DNA of 64,000 bases from Natronospirales bacterium (GTDB lineage: Bacteria; Pseudomonadota; Gammaproteobacteria; Natronospirales; REEB76), in NCBI GenBank assembly GCA_021792635.1, contig JAJYUH010000002.1, forward strand, positions 1 to 64,000, in the 5' to 3' direction. How positions within the stretch are numbered: position 1 is the first letter of the stretch; every line of letters starts with the position of its first letter. Below the pieces are notes generated by a model that searched no databases, had not been told where the DNA came from, and saw only the letters and a list, made by a program, of their open reading frames with translations. Position numbers and translations under genes: made by a program. This document shows positions 1-8,956 of this stretch, one piece after another.

Positions 1-2
1 TG

Positions 3-782
3 TCAGATATTCATGCCCACATGACTGTAGCCGGCATCCACATAGACAATTTCGCCGGTGATGCCCGCTGCCAGATCCGAGCACAGGAACGCCGCGGTAT
101 TGCCCACGTCTTCGATGGTGACATTGCGTTTGAGCGGTGCCAGTGTTTCTACATGCTCAAAAATCCTGCGGAAGTCGCCAATGCCGGCTGCCGCAAGCGT
201 TTTGATGGGGCCTGCGGAAATACCATTGACACGGGTACCCTCGGGACCGAGGGCATTGGCAAGAAAGCGTACATTGGCTTCCAGGCTCGCCTTGGCGGGG
301 CCCATGACGTTGTAATTGGGAATCGCTCGCACCGCCCCCAGATAGGAGAGGGTGATTAGGGCGGCGTGCCGTCCCTGCATCAGCGGGCGGCCTGCTTTGG
401 CGAGAGCCACCAGACTATAGGCGCTGATATCGTGGGCGATACGGAAGCCTTCTCGGGTCACCACATTGACATAGTTTCCGGCCAGTTGTTCCCGGGGTGC
501 GAAGGCCACGGAGTGCACGATGATGTCGAGGTCATCCCAGTGTTGCTCCAGGGATGTGAAGGCTGTTTCAATTTCGGCATCACTGGTTACGTCCATGGGG
601 AAAGCGAGCCCGGAGCCGAATTCTCCGGCCATATTCACCACGCGTTCTCTGAGACGTTCGCCCTGGTACGTGAAGGCAAGTTCCGCACCCTCGCGTTTGA
701 AAGCACGGGCGATGCCATATGCGATGGAACGTTGACTGGCGAGACCGACGATCAGCGCACGTTTACCCGCGAGAAACCCCAT
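3..782 (-). CDS. fabI: Enoyl-[acyl-carrier-protein] reductase (NADH), FabI
   Basis: Catalyses the last reduction of each fatty-acid elongation cycle (trans-2-enoyl-ACP to acyl-ACP) in the cytoplasm. The 259-residue protein opens with the FabI start [13 protein letters not shown] and a Rossmann nucleotide site (residues 7-20, with SIAYG just after). It carries the SDR/FabI catalytic pair in NYNVMGPAK (Tyr and Lys six residues apart, about 157 and 164) and the [10 protein letters not shown] substrate-loop region. The start at 782 is chosen over an in-frame codon at 806 because AAGGAG lies about 6 bases upstream of it and it matches the family N-terminus. It is the last gene of a leftward run gloB-mltD-fabI, 50 bp after mltD. 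Its stop codon lies at the window edge, so the gene is complete. The length is normal and nothing is odd. Confidence 0.97.
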   Translation of the reverse strand: MGFLAGKRALIVGLASQRSIAYGIARAFKREGAELAFTYQGERLRERVVNMAGEFGSGLAFPMDVTSDAEIETAFTSLEQHWDDLDIIVHSVAFAPREQLAGNYVNVVTREGFRIAHDISAYSLVALAKAGRPLMQGRHAALITLSYLGAVRAIPNYNVMGPAKASLEANVRFLANALGPEGTRVNGISAGPIKTLAAAGIGDFRRIFEHVETLAPLKRNVTIEDVGNTAAFLCSDLAAGITGEIVYVDAGYSHVGMNI

Positions 783-832
783 GTAAGCTCCTTGGAAAAA
801 AACCACCCTGTGCCCCGGGAAGCGGGTCCGGT

Positions 833-2527
833 TCAGCTGCTGGCCGACTGATCCGCCACATCCACATACAGTTTTAGGCGTTCACCGGGATGGATGTAAC
901 GGTGTTCGTTGATGCCATTCCAGTCGGCGATTTCCGCTACGCTTACACGGAAGCGTGTGGAAATGGAATACAGTGAATCGCCTTCGCGCACGGTGTAATA
1001 GACAGTGCGTTGCGTGTCTCGTGGTCCCGGTCCGATCTCGTAGGCGGTATTCACCGCATGCGCACGGTGCCGCCAAATTACGAGTTGCTGACCCACATGC
1101 AGCACACTGCGGGTATTGAGCCGGTTCCATCGAGCCAAGGCCGCCACTTGGGTGCCGTAACGGCGTGCAATGGTCCACAGGGATTCGCCGTTTCTTACGC
1201 TGTGGACGATTCGCCCGTTGGATTCATAACGATCAGGCGCGTAATGGCGTATGCGTACGACCCGAGCCTCGGCATGCAGCACACCATCCGCGAGCGTTCT
1301 GCGATCCACGGGTATAAGCAACATCTGATGCAGGCGGATGAGGGTGCCGTGGATGCCGTTGAGCTGTCTCAGCACGGCGACGGTGGTGTGGTAGTCGCGT
1401 GCAAGCCTGCCAAGGGTATCGCCCTCGCGCACGTCATGCGTGGCCCATTGCACACGGTTATGCGGGGGCAGTGCTGCGAGCGCTTTTTCGAACGCGGCCT
1501 GTTTGTCGAGCGGCACAAACAGGCTGTAGGGACCGTCCGGGTCCGTGGCCCAGCGGTTGAAACCCGGATTTAGCAGGTACATCTGTTGCGTAGTGATGCC
1601 GGCAAGTCGGGCAGCAGTGGCAAGATCAATCTGACCGTGCGTATTCACCCGGGCGAGATAGGGTTTATTGGGAATGGGCGGCAGATCCACGCCATCGTGC
1701 CCGGGAGTGGCCACCAGCCGGCAGATGGCGAGCAATCTCGGTACATAGGCGCGGGTCTCCGCCGGCAGATCCAGATGCCAGAAGTCGGTGGGCAGACCGA
1801 GGCGCTGGTTGCGTTTGATGGCCCAGCTTACCGTGCCACCGCCGGAATCATAAGCGGCGAGCGCCAGCAGCCAGTTACCGTTGAATTCGTTGTGCAGATA
1901 TTGCAGGTAGTCAAGTGCGGCGCGCGTGGAGGCGGCCACGTCGCGCCGTCCATCGTACCACCAGTTCTGCTTCAGGTCGAAATGCCGCCCGGTGCCGTGA
2001 ATGAACTGCCAAAGTCCCGCGGCACGGGCGTTGGAATAAGCAAATGGATCATATGCGCTTTCCACCACCGGCAGTAGTGCGATATCGAGCGGCATTTTGC
2101 GAGCCTTGATCTGCTGCACGATATAGTAAAGATAGGGTTGTGCGCGATTGGCTACGCGCCGCAGGTATTGGCCGTGGTGGATATACCAGTCAAGCTCAGC
2201 CCGCACCCGGCCGTCGCCACCAGCGGCTGACAGCGAAAAATGCTTGCCGAGATAATTCCAGAGATTGTTGTATTTGATTTCAGCGGGGGTGATGGTGAGG
2301 TCTTGCCACTGGACCAGGGGTGAGTGGTCGTTGAGATCCGGAATGGGTGTGCCGACGTCGGCGCTGATCGAGGCATTCGTGCCGGCGGCGGGAGCCATGG
2401 TAGATGCGGCGGCCGGAGCGGCGGCGCGAGCCGTGTTTGCCGCAGTCCCGTGGTGGAGGGTCGCGCAGCCGCCCAGCAGCAGGCCGCAGGCGCACAGAAA
2501 AGCAGGCAGAGTCGTGCGTCGGGTCAT
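833..2527 (-). CDS. mltD: Membrane-bound lytic murein transglycosylase D with three LysM repeats
   Basis: Cleaves the MurNAc-GlcNAc bond of peptidoglycan to give 1,6-anhydro-MurNAc ends. The N-terminus is a lipoprotein signal with lipobox LLGGC (Cys21), so the mature protein should be anchored in a membrane facing the periplasm. The SLT domain (about 125-240) has the catalytic Glu156 in PVVESAYDP, followed by AAGLWQFI and [11 protein letters not shown]. Three peptidoglycan-binding LysM repeats follow near 358-403, 428-471 and 512-555. E. coli MltD has the same order of domains but usually fewer LysM units. The gene begins 14 bp after gloB and is likely cotranscribed with it. No strong ribosome site is visible before the start. 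Confidence 0.95.
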   Translation of the reverse strand: MTRRTTLPAFLCACGLLLGGCATLHHGTAANTARAAAPAAASTMAPAAGTNASISADVGTPIPDLNDHSPLVQWQDLTITPAEIKYNNLWNYLGKHFSLSAAGGDGRVRAELDWYIHHGQYLRRVANRAQPYLYYIVQQIKARKMPLDIALLPVVESAYDPFAYSNARAAGLWQFIHGTGRHFDLKQNWWYDGRRDVAASTRAALDYLQYLHNEFNGNWLLALAAYDSGGGTVSWAIKRNQRLGLPTDFWHLDLPAETRAYVPRLLAICRLVATPGHDGVDLPPIPNKPYLARVNTHGQIDLATAARLAGITTQQMYLLNPGFNRWATDPDGPYSLFVPLDKQAAFEKALAALPPHNRVQWATHDVREGDTLGRLARDYHTTVAVLRQLNGIHGTLIRLHQMLLIPVDRRTLADGVLHAEARVVRIRHYAPDRYESNGRIVHSVRNGESLWTIARRYGTQVAALARWNRLNTRSVLHVGQQLVIWRHRAHAVNTAYEIGPGPRDTQRTVYYTVREGDSLYSISTRFRVSVAEIADWNGINEHRYIHPGERLKLYVDVADQSASS

Positions 2528-2541
2528 TGGTGATGGCTCGT

Positions 2542-3312
2542 TCAGGTAAAGTTATCTTTCCAGTTTCGGATCACTGCAAATACCTCTACTGGGCCGTGAA
2601 TCTCATGACCGGCATGCCGCGTGGCAGCAGCCGCAACCGTGGGTTCCCTGCAACGCAGGAACGGGTTCACCCGGCGTTCCCTGGCCAGCGAGCTCGGCAA
2701 GGTCGGCACATTCCGGGCCCGCCGCGCCGCGGCCTCTTCAGCATAGCCCAGGATATCCTGATTCCCGGGTTCTACCGTCCGCGCGAACCGCAGATTGGCC
2801 ACCGTGTACTCGTGACCGCAGCAGATCGCCGTTGTATCCGGCAGGGCCGCAAGCTTGGCCAGTGAGCGGCTCATCTGCCCGGCGGTACCCTCGAAAAGCC
2901 GCCCGCACCCCGCGCTGAAAAGCGTATCACCGCAGAATACTATATTGTGGCCGTAATAGGCGATATGCCCGGCGGTATGTCCGGGGATTTCCAGCACCCG
3001 GAAGCCGGCGTCCAGGGGTGCGATGTCTACCTGCTGGCCTTCATGGAGTGTCTGGGTCACGGCCGCTATGGGCTCATCCGCGGGACCGAAGACCGGACAG
3101 CCAAATTTTTCCGCCAGCGCACCCGCGCCGCCCATGTGGTCCGCGTGGTGGTGGGTTACGAGCACCGCGGCGAGTCGCAGCCTGCGCTCCAGGAGCGCAC
3201 GATATACCGGCTCCGCCTCGCCGGGATCCACCGCCACCGCGGTGTTTACTCCGGCCAGCAGCCAAATGTAGTTATCACGAAAGGCCGGCAGAGCCACGAG
3301 TTCAAAGGACAT
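2542..3312 (-). CDS. gloB: Hydroxyacylglutathione hydrolase (glyoxalase II)
   Basis: Hydrolyses S-lactoylglutathione to D-lactate and glutathione, the second step of methylglyoxal detoxification, in the cytoplasm. The 256-residue protein is a metallo-beta-lactamase-fold enzyme with the binuclear metal motif THHHADH (His54, His56, Asp58, His59). Further metal ligands sit in PGHTAGH, in FCGDTLF and in CCGHEYT. The start at 3312 gives the usual N-terminus MSFELVALPAFRDNYIW; an in-frame codon at 3333 would add seven unlikely residues. It is the first gene of the leftward gloB-mltD-fabI run and diverges from the methyltransferase gene, an arrangement also seen around gloB in E. coli. Confidence 0.95.
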   Translation of the reverse strand: MSFELVALPAFRDNYIWLLAGVNTAVAVDPGEAEPVYRALLERRLRLAAVLVTHHHADHMGGAGALAEKFGCPVFGPADEPIAAVTQTLHEGQQVDIAPLDAGFRVLEIPGHTAGHIAYYGHNIVFCGDTLFSAGCGRLFEGTAGQMSRSLAKLAALPDTTAICCGHEYTVANLRFARTVEPGNQDILGYAEEAAARRARNVPTLPSSLARERRVNPFLRCREPTVAAAATRHAGHEIHGPVEVFAVIRNWKDNFT

Positions 3313-3394
3313 GTGTGTATGGTAGCGGAGCACTCGCCGTCCTCCAAACCGGTGATTATTATGCTACTGTCCGGCAGCAGATCCTTACCGGAGC

Positions 3395-4105
3395 ATGCCG
3401 GCGTGTTGCATCATGCAGGCTGAATTCGACCCCTGGTTTTCCGCACCCATGGGTTCCTACCTGCTGCGGCAGGAACGTGCCGTGCTGGCCGAGGCGCTGC
3501 CAACCATCTTTGGTTTTTTCCTGGTGCAGGCCGGCCTCTGGGGTCCAGGAGGCACCCTGTTGCGGGACAGTCCTATCCGCACACGCTGCGTACTCGGGCA
3601 ACACGAGTCGGCCGGGGTACAGGTGCGCGGATGCCCCGCCTATCTGCCATTTGCCAGTGATGGCTTGGATGCGTTGTTATTGCCGCATACGCTGGAGCGC
3701 GCCAGCGATCCGCACCAGATCCTGCGTGAAGCCGAACGCGTCCTCACCGGTGAAGGGCATCTCATTGTGCTGGGATTTCATCCCTGGGGGCCATGGAGTC
3801 TGCGGCAGAGATTGGGTCCGGCGACACCATGGGCGGGGCGCTATGTGCGTGCCGGGCGCTTGCAGGAGTGGTTGGCGGTACTCGGCTTTGAAACCGTGCG
3901 GCTGCGTCATTATCTTTTTCGTCCACCATTCCAACACCGATTGCAGGTGCGCAGCGTGTTTCTCGACCGGCTCCACTGGCGGCTGAGTGCGAGCGCTTAT
4001 ATGCTGGTGGCTCGCAAGCGAGTGTTCTGCGTAACACCGTTGCGTTTCAAACGCGCCAAACCACGCCGCGTGTTTGCGGGCGTGGCGAAACCCACCATAC
4101 GGTGA
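3395..4105 (+). CDS. SAM-dependent methyltransferase, YafS-like
   Basis: A class I methyltransferase-fold protein of about 236 residues, substrate unknown. The middle part PYLPFASDGLDALLLPHTLE, then REAERVLTGEGHLIVLGF, matches the typical D-x-V-x-x-H-x-L-E and L-x-P-G-G strand-loop region of this fold. The N-terminal glycine-rich SAM loop is poorly conserved (QAGLWGPGG). It sits between divergent gloB and rnhA, exactly where E. coli has yafS, so orthology with that uncharacterised family is likely. The start is uncertain: ATG 3395 has GGAG only one base away, and ATG 3413 (MQAEFDPWF) fits homologous N-termini but lacks a close ribosome site. It ends 6 bp before rnhA. Confidence 0.75.
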   Translation: MPACCIMQAEFDPWFSAPMGSYLLRQERAVLAEALPTIFGFFLVQAGLWGPGGTLLRDSPIRTRCVLGQHESAGVQVRGCPAYLPFASDGLDALLLPHTLERASDPHQILREAERVLTGEGHLIVLGFHPWGPWSLRQRLGPATPWAGRYVRAGRLQEWLAVLGFETVRLRHYLFRPPFQHRLQVRSVFLDRLHWRLSASAYMLVARKRVFCVTPLRFKRAKPRRVFAGVAKPTIR

Positions 4106-4111
4106 ATTTTT

Positions 4112-4564
4112 GTGAGTAAAGTGGAGATCTATACGGATGGTGCATGCCGTGGTAACCCGGGTCCGGGCGGCTGGGCGGCGGTATTGCGCGGCGCTGACTA
4201 TGAAAAGGTTCTGCAGGGCGCGGAAACAGAGACCACGAACAATCGCATGGAACTCACGGCGGCCGTGCGTGCATTGGACGCACTCAAGCAGCCCTGTCGC
4301 GTGACGCTCTATACTGATTCGGAGTATGTGCAAAGAGGCATCAGCGAATGGCTGCCGGCATGGAAGACGCGCGGCTGGAAAACCGCCGGCAGGAAGCCAG
4401 TGAAGAATCAGGATTTGTGGCAGCAACTGGATGCGGCGGCAGGCCGGCATGCGGTGGACTGGCGCTGGGTACGCGGACACGCGGGCAATGCGGGCAATGA
4501 GCAGGCGGATCGGCTCGCCAACGCAGCTATAGATGAGATGTTGCGAGTGAATAATGAGGAATGA
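4112..4564 (+). CDS. rnhA: Ribonuclease HI
   Basis: Endonuclease that cuts the RNA strand of RNA-DNA hybrids, removing primers and R-loops. The 150-residue protein has the complete catalytic set: Asp9 ([12 protein letters not shown]), Glu47 (NNRMELTAA), Asp69 (LYTDSEYV), His123 (VRGHAGN) and Asp133 (NEQADRLA). The basic handle region of E. coli-type enzymes is present around residues 85-100. It starts with GTG and follows the methyltransferase by 6 bp, so the two are probably cotranscribed. dnaQ begins 66 bp downstream, the same rnhA-dnaQ neighbourhood as in enterics, although there the two genes are divergent and here they run in the same direction. Confidence 0.97.
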   Translation: MSKVEIYTDGACRGNPGPGGWAAVLRGADYEKVLQGAETETTNNRMELTAAVRALDALKQPCRVTLYTDSEYVQRGISEWLPAWKTRGWKTAGRKPVKNQDLWQQLDAAAGRHAVDWRWVRGHAGNAGNEQADRLANAAIDEMLRVNNEE

Positions 4565-4630
4565 ATGTATGGGCTGGGTGGTCAATATGCGACAGGTTAC
4601 AATAGCGTTGCAACTGGAAGATACGGCAAC

Positions 4631-5335
4631 ATGCGTCAAATAGTCCTGGATACCGAAACCACCGGCCTGGAACCTGCTGAGGGCCATCGTATCATCGAGA
4701 TCGGTTGCATTGAGCTGGTGGACCGGCGTCCTACGGGCCGCACGTTCCATGAATACGTGAACCCGGGCCGTGACGTGGATGCAGGCGCCATCGAGATCCA
4801 CAACATCAGCAACGAATTCCTGGCTAACAAGCCGGGTTTTGCGGCTATCGCCGCGGCATTCCTGAGATTCATTGAGGGAGGCGAGTTGGTCATTCATAAC
4901 GCCACCTTTGATGTAGCGTTCATCAATAATGAATTGCGGATTCTGGGTGATACTTCAGCGGATATCACGCAACAATGCAGTGTGCTGGATACCCTGGAGC
5001 TGGCACGGCGCCTGCATCCGGGGCAAAAGAACAGCCTGGACGCACTCTGCAAACGGTACAACGTGGACAATTCCTCGCGGCAATTCCACGGCGCACTGCT
5101 GGACGCCCAGATTCTCGCCGATGTTTATCTCGCCATGACCGGCGGACAGGCGATATTGCTGCTGGATCCCTCAGTTGAAAGCGGGCACTTGGGCAACAAC
5201 CGGGTGCAGCATGTCGAGCGTCGTGGGCTGGAACTGAAGGTCATGCATGCCTCGGATGCCGAGCTGAAAGCGCATCAGGCCCGGCTCGAAGCCATCAACA
5301 AAGCCAGCGGAGGCAAGTGTCTGTGGCAGGATTAA
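4631..5335 (+). CDS. dnaQ: DNA polymerase III epsilon subunit, 3'-5' proofreading exonuclease
   Basis: Proofreading subunit of the replicative polymerase core. The 234-residue protein has the DnaQ DEDDh motifs: Asp7 and Glu9 in VLDTETTG, Asp94 in HNATFDVAF, and His153 and Asp158 in HGALLDAQ. These align one for one with E. coli Asp12, Glu14, Asp103, His162 and Asp167. After the exonuclease domain, QAILLL (from residue 173) is where E. coli has its beta-clamp-binding peptide, followed by a tail that should reach the alpha subunit. The start ATG 4631 is preceded by GGAAG at suitable distance and gives the family N-terminus. The open frame continues upstream to 4565 without family similarity. 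Confidence 0.96.
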   Translation: MRQIVLDTETTGLEPAEGHRIIEIGCIELVDRRPTGRTFHEYVNPGRDVDAGAIEIHNISNEFLANKPGFAAIAAAFLRFIEGGELVIHNATFDVAFINNELRILGDTSADITQQCSVLDTLELARRLHPGQKNSLDALCKRYNVDNSSRQFHGALLDAQILADVYLAMTGGQAILLLDPSVESGHLGNNRVQHVERRGLELKVMHASDAELKAHQARLEAINKASGGKCLWQD

Positions 5336-5359
5336 ACAGATATTCGCGGTAAACTTTTC

Positions 5360-6828
5360 ATGACATTGCGCGCCGCACTCGACACTTCCGCAAGACTTTT
5401 CCTGGGCGCCGCACCGGGCTGGTACAAGCTCTGTATTGTTGCGTTTCTCATCATCAACCCACTGGTGTTCGTCAGTGGGGGGGGTGTTCGCGGCAGGCTG
5501 GCTGCTGGTGATCGAATTTATTTTCACACTGGCCATGGCGCTGCGCTGCTACCCGCTGCAAGCCGGTGGTTTACTTGCCCTGGAAGCCGTCCTGATCGGT
5601 ATGGTCGGACCCATACCCGTACCAGGAGGTGGCAAGCAACCTGCCTGTTATCCTGCTGCTCATGTTCATGGTGTCGGGTATTTTCTTCATGCAGGATTTG
5701 CTGCTGGCGGTATTCACACGCCTGCTGCTTGGCATTCGCCGCAAGTGGCTGCTGAGCCTGCTGTTTTGTCTGGTGGCGGCTTTTCTCGCGGCATTTCTCG
5801 ATGCCCTGACAGTGACCGCGGTGCTGATTACTGTCGCCGGCGGGTTTTATGCGGTGTACCACCGGGCGGCGGAACAGGGGACCGGCCGGGAAGCGGGAAC
5901 CTCGGAGCTGGAGGACTTCCGCGCCTTCCTCCGCAGTCTGATGCTGCACGCTGCGGTGGGTACGACGCTGGGCGGTGTATGCACACTGGTGGGCCAGCCG
6001 CAAAATCTTCTGATCGGCGAGACCATGGGCTGGAATTTCTCCGAATTTTTACTGCGCATGATGCCGGTAACGCTGCCGGTGGTCGGGATCGGTCTATTGA
6101 CGGCGATCCTGCTGGAGAAGCTGCGGTTATTCGGCTACGGCACCGAACTGCCGGACGGCGTGCGTCATGTGCTGCGAGCGCACGTGCGCTCGAATGCTGA
6201 GCAGGATGGGGTGCGCAAACGTGTGGTGATAGCGATTCAGGCAATAGCCGGTGTGTTGCTGATCGTGGCGCTGGCATTGCACTTGGCCGAAGTGGGGCTC
6301 ATCGGACTGGCGTTGCTGGTGACGGTCAGCGCATTTACCGGGGTTGCCGAAGAGCGCCGTCTTGCCCATGCTTTCCAGGAAGCCATGCCCTTCACCGCGC
6401 TGCTGGTGGTGTTTTTCGCAGTAGTTGCCGTTATCCATCAGGCCGGCCTGTTCGCCCCCGTGATCCACTGGGTGCTGGGTTTCGAAGGCAGGACGCAGCT
6501 CGCGTTGCTGTACGCCGCCAACGGGCTGCTTTCTGCGGTAAGCGACAACGTTTTCGTGGCTACGGTTTACATCAGGCAGGTGCAGGGGGTTTTCCTTGCC
6601 CATGACATCAGCCGCGCACAATTCGAACTGCTGGCGGTGGCCATCAATGCCGGTACGAATATCCCGAGTGTCGCCACGCCCAACGGTCAGGCGGCCTTCC
6701 TGTTCCTTTTGACCTCGGGCATCGCGCCCCTGATCCGGCTGTCTTACCTGCGGATGGTGTGGATGGCATTGCCTTATACCATCGTATTGACGCTGACAGG
6801 CCTGCTGGCGCTGTTATTTCTCGTTTAG
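5360..6828 (+). pseudogene. nhaB: Na+/H+ antiporter NhaB, interrupted by two frameshifts
   Basis: Similarity to the NhaB sodium/proton antiporter of the inner membrane runs through three reading frames. Frame A (from ATG 5360) encodes the N-terminus up to [10 protein letters not shown]. The match then moves to frame B ([20 protein letters not shown], to about 5610) and then to frame C ([18 protein letters not shown]) to the stop at 6828. The first shift lies in a run of eight G (5477-5484); seven or four G would restore the frame. The second lies near 5600-5622. The rest is well conserved, including [18 protein letters not shown] near the C-terminus. The gene could be a recent pseudogene, a slippage-controlled gene or a pair of sequencing errors. 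A shortened protein from about 5629 would keep most transmembrane segments. It starts 25 bp after dnaQ. Confidence 0.8.
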
Positions 6829-6863
6829 GAACCTTGAATCGGCTACACTTGATTCGCCGCGCG

Positions 6864-6886
6864 ACGGCCTCCGCAGGCGGGGCCGT
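6864..6886 (+). terminator. Hairpin after nhaB
   Basis: ACGGCC(T/C) at 6864 pairs with (G)GGGCCGT ending at 6886, an 8-bp stem with one G-U pair and a 7-base loop. Only a weak T run (GGTTTCC) follows, so terminator function is uncertain. It separates nhaB from the next gene, which has its own strong ribosome site. Confidence 0.35.
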
Positions 6887-6919
6887 GGTTTCCAACATGC
6901 ACGCAGGAGGAAAATCGCA

Positions 6920-7558
6920 ATGAGAATGATCCGGGTGTTATTGACCTCGCTACTTGTGCTGGCCCCACTGGCGGCGCATGCGAATCCACAGTATCAGCCC
7001 ATGCAGGAACAATCCATGCAGGCGCCGCAGGCCCAGTCCTCACAGGATGTTTTCAGTTACAGCTACCTGCAGGTCAGTCGCCTTTCGGAGCATTCTGATT
7101 TCTTCAATGACCGTTCTGCCGGGAATGGCCTCAAGTTTGCTTACGGCTTTGCCGGCGGTGTTTACCTTTTCGGCCAGTGGAATCAGCTTGATTTCGCCAC
7201 TTTGCCGGGCCATCAAGTTGTCACGGGTGTCGGCATCGGTGCGCATCAGGCTTACAGCCAGACTACCTCATTTTTCATCAGCCTGGAGTACCTGCATGAT
7301 CGCCTGAGCAGCGGTATCCTGAATGGGGCAATGGATAAATACTGGCGGGTGGACTACGGTTTCCGGCGCCATATCGGCAGCATTGTTGAACTTGATGGCT
7401 CCATCTTCACGGATCGCAATGCGAATTTCGGCGCTCGCCCGTTTGGCGAGCATCTTGGCATAGGGTTCAATATGACCAGATTCGGCATCATGCTGGCGGG
7501 CGAGCATACGGCTGATGGCAATCGCATCGAAGCCTATCTTAACTGGTATTACAAATAG
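6920..7558 (+). CDS. Outer-membrane beta-barrel protein
   Basis: A 212-residue exported protein with an N-terminal signal peptide (MRMIRVLLTSLLVLAPLAAHA, cleavage near residue 21) and a Gln/Met-rich linker (PQYQPMQEQSMQAPQAQSS). The rest alternates polar and hydrophobic residues in about eight strands (FSYSYLQVSRL, GLKFAYGFAGGVYLFGQW and so on). It ends in YLNWYYK, and aromatic residues near the C-terminus are usual for barrel proteins. The pattern resembles the Ax21-like small barrel family of Xanthomonadales, but no specific function is known and that assignment is tentative. A good ribosome site (AGGAGG) lies 8 bases before ATG 6920. It is flanked by the damaged nhaB and kch and is probably transcribed alone. 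Confidence 0.65.
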   Translation: MRMIRVLLTSLLVLAPLAAHANPQYQPMQEQSMQAPQAQSSQDVFSYSYLQVSRLSEHSDFFNDRSAGNGLKFAYGFAGGVYLFGQWNQLDFATLPGHQVVTGVGIGAHQAYSQTTSFFISLEYLHDRLSSGILNGAMDKYWRVDYGFRRHIGSIVELDGSIFTDRNANFGARPFGEHLGIGFNMTRFGIMLAGEHTADGNRIEAYLNWYYK

Positions 7559-7654
7559 GTTGAGGAAAATGCCAGGCATATCCGATCTTTTCCGCCGCAA
7601 TTTCCCCTGCAAACATCGGATGACCGTTGCCGGCTGCGGGGTCGGGAATTCCGG

Positions 7655-8899
7655 GTGCGCTCACATTTGAAGAACACCCTGCATAATCTTTCCTTGCATC
7701 TCGGTGTGGGTTTTCGTCAGCGCACCCGCCGGATTTACGGCGTACTGCAACAGAGACTGTATCTGGATTTCTGGTTTCCGCACGTACCCCTGGCACTGGC
7801 CAGCATGATATTCGGTCTGCTGGATATTTCTCCGGATATCGCCCGCAGGCTGGGGATATCCATGGCCGGGAAGATCTTGCCGGAACATGTTGTCGCACAA
7901 ACCATCCTGCAGGGCGTGCCTGAAACCGTGATGGGCGGCATGCTGGTCGTGATGGCCGTGGGGATGCTGCTGCGCTCCAAACTGGCATGGGCCATCACGC
8001 TTGTGATACTGGTTGCAAGCCTGCTGCTCGGTACACTGGGCCATACATCAATTTCCAGTGTCATGCTTGCCGCCAACGTGCTGCTGCTGGTGACGCTGTT
8101 GCTCGGCTATCGGAGTTTTCAACGCAGCAGCCTGGCAGCAGGTACCTTGTTTGCCATTACAAGCATCGTGACGGTGCTGGTTTACGCGGTTTTTGGCAGT
8201 TATCAGTTGGGAGCGGGGTTCGCGCCGCCTATCACCAGCCTTGCTACTGCGTTGTATTTCTCCATCGAAACCATGTCCACCGTCGGTTACGGGGATATCA
8301 CGCCGAAGACCGCCGATGCCAGGCTCTTTGTAATATCGGTTATCGTGTTGGGCATCAGTGTATTTGCCGCATCTCTGAGCGCGGTCCTGGTTCCAATCAT
8401 CAATCGCCGGATCACGCAGTTGTTGAGGCCGGGGGAGGGAAAAATGGGAAGATCAGACCACTATGTGATCGTAGGTGATACGCCGCTGGCGCATAACACC
8501 TATAAGGCGCTTAAAGCACGCCATCAGAATATAACCATGGTTTTCCCGCGTGACTACGGGAATAGTAAGGAAGCCGGGATGGATATCGTGGTGGGCGATC
8601 CCAGCAATCTGGATATATTGCGCGAGGCTGGCGCACACCGCGCAAAGGCAGTGCTGTCATTGCGGGATAATGATTCAGAAAATGCATTTGTAGTGCTTGC
8701 CATGCGTGAGCTGGCAGAAAACGTCAAAACCGTGGTAGCGGTGCATAATGCCCGTAATCTGGCCAGCGTGAAGCGTGTGCACCCCGATCTGATAATTTCA
8801 CCCCAGATTCTGGGTGGAGAGCTACTCGCCATGGCGTTAAGCGGCGAGGAGGTCAATACGGAGAATCTGCTGGATCAATTGCTGCTGTATCATTCCTGA
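7655..8899 (+). CDS. kch: Voltage-gated-type potassium channel Kch
   Basis: A 414-residue inner-membrane potassium channel with six hydrophobic segments. The selectivity filter TVGYGD is at residues 209-214, inside IETMSTVGYGDITP. A cytoplasmic RCK/TrkA-N domain follows (from about residue 266: HYVIVGDTPLA, then VGDPSNLDILREAG). Length and layout match E. coli Kch (417 residues). The start is GTG 7655; no ATG gives the N-terminus. Inside the gene, ATG 8444 (Met264) is preceded by GGGGGAGGG and could start a separate RCK-only protein (see the next entry). It lies 96 bp after the barrel gene and 57 bp before gltX. The RCK glycine motif here is VGDTPL rather than the NAD-type GxGxxG. Confidence 0.9.
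   Translation: MRSHLKNTLHNLSLHLGVGFRQRTRRIYGVLQQRLYLDFWFPHVPLALASMIFGLLDISPDIARRLGISMAGKILPEHVVAQTILQGVPETVMGGMLVVMAVGMLLRSKLAWAITLVILVASLLLGTLGHTSISSVMLAANVLLLVTLLLGYRSFQRSSLAAGTLFAITSIVTVLVYAVFGSYQLGAGFAPPITSLATALYFSIETMSTVGYGDITPKTADARLFVISVIVLGISVFAASLSAVLVPIINRRITQLLRPGEGKMGRSDHYVIVGDTPLAHNTYKALKARHQNITMVFPRDYGNSKEAGMDIVVGDPSNLDILREAGAHRAKAVLSLRDNDSENAFVVLAMRELAENVKTVVAVHNARNLASVKRVHPDLIISPQILGGELLAMALSGEEVNTENLLDQLLLYHS
8444..8899 (+). CDS. Possible internal product of kch: soluble RCK domain
   Basis: An in-frame ATG (residue 264 of Kch) follows a purine-rich GGGGGAGGG by 4 bases, the best ribosome site in the gene. Translation would give about 151 residues, the complete cytoplasmic RCK regulatory domain starting MGRSDHYVIVG. 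E. coli Kch is known to make a free RCK domain from an internal methionine at the equivalent place (Met240). Production here is inferred from position and ribosome-site strength only. Confidence 0.45.
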   Translation: MGRSDHYVIVGDTPLAHNTYKALKARHQNITMVFPRDYGNSKEAGMDIVVGDPSNLDILREAGAHRAKAVLSLRDNDSENAFVVLAMRELAENVKTVVAVHNARNLASVKRVHPDLIISPQILGGELLAMALSGEEVNTENLLDQLLLYHS

Positions 8900-8956
8900 A
8901 GTTATTTTGCTGGACGTGACCCGGAATAAGCTCCTCGCGTGGAAGCCGTTGCATTC

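Noticed and set aside
3677..4897. 406-codon minus-strand frame across the methyltransferase, rnhA and dnaQ
   Set aside because: It overlaps three recognised genes on the other strand and has no domain.
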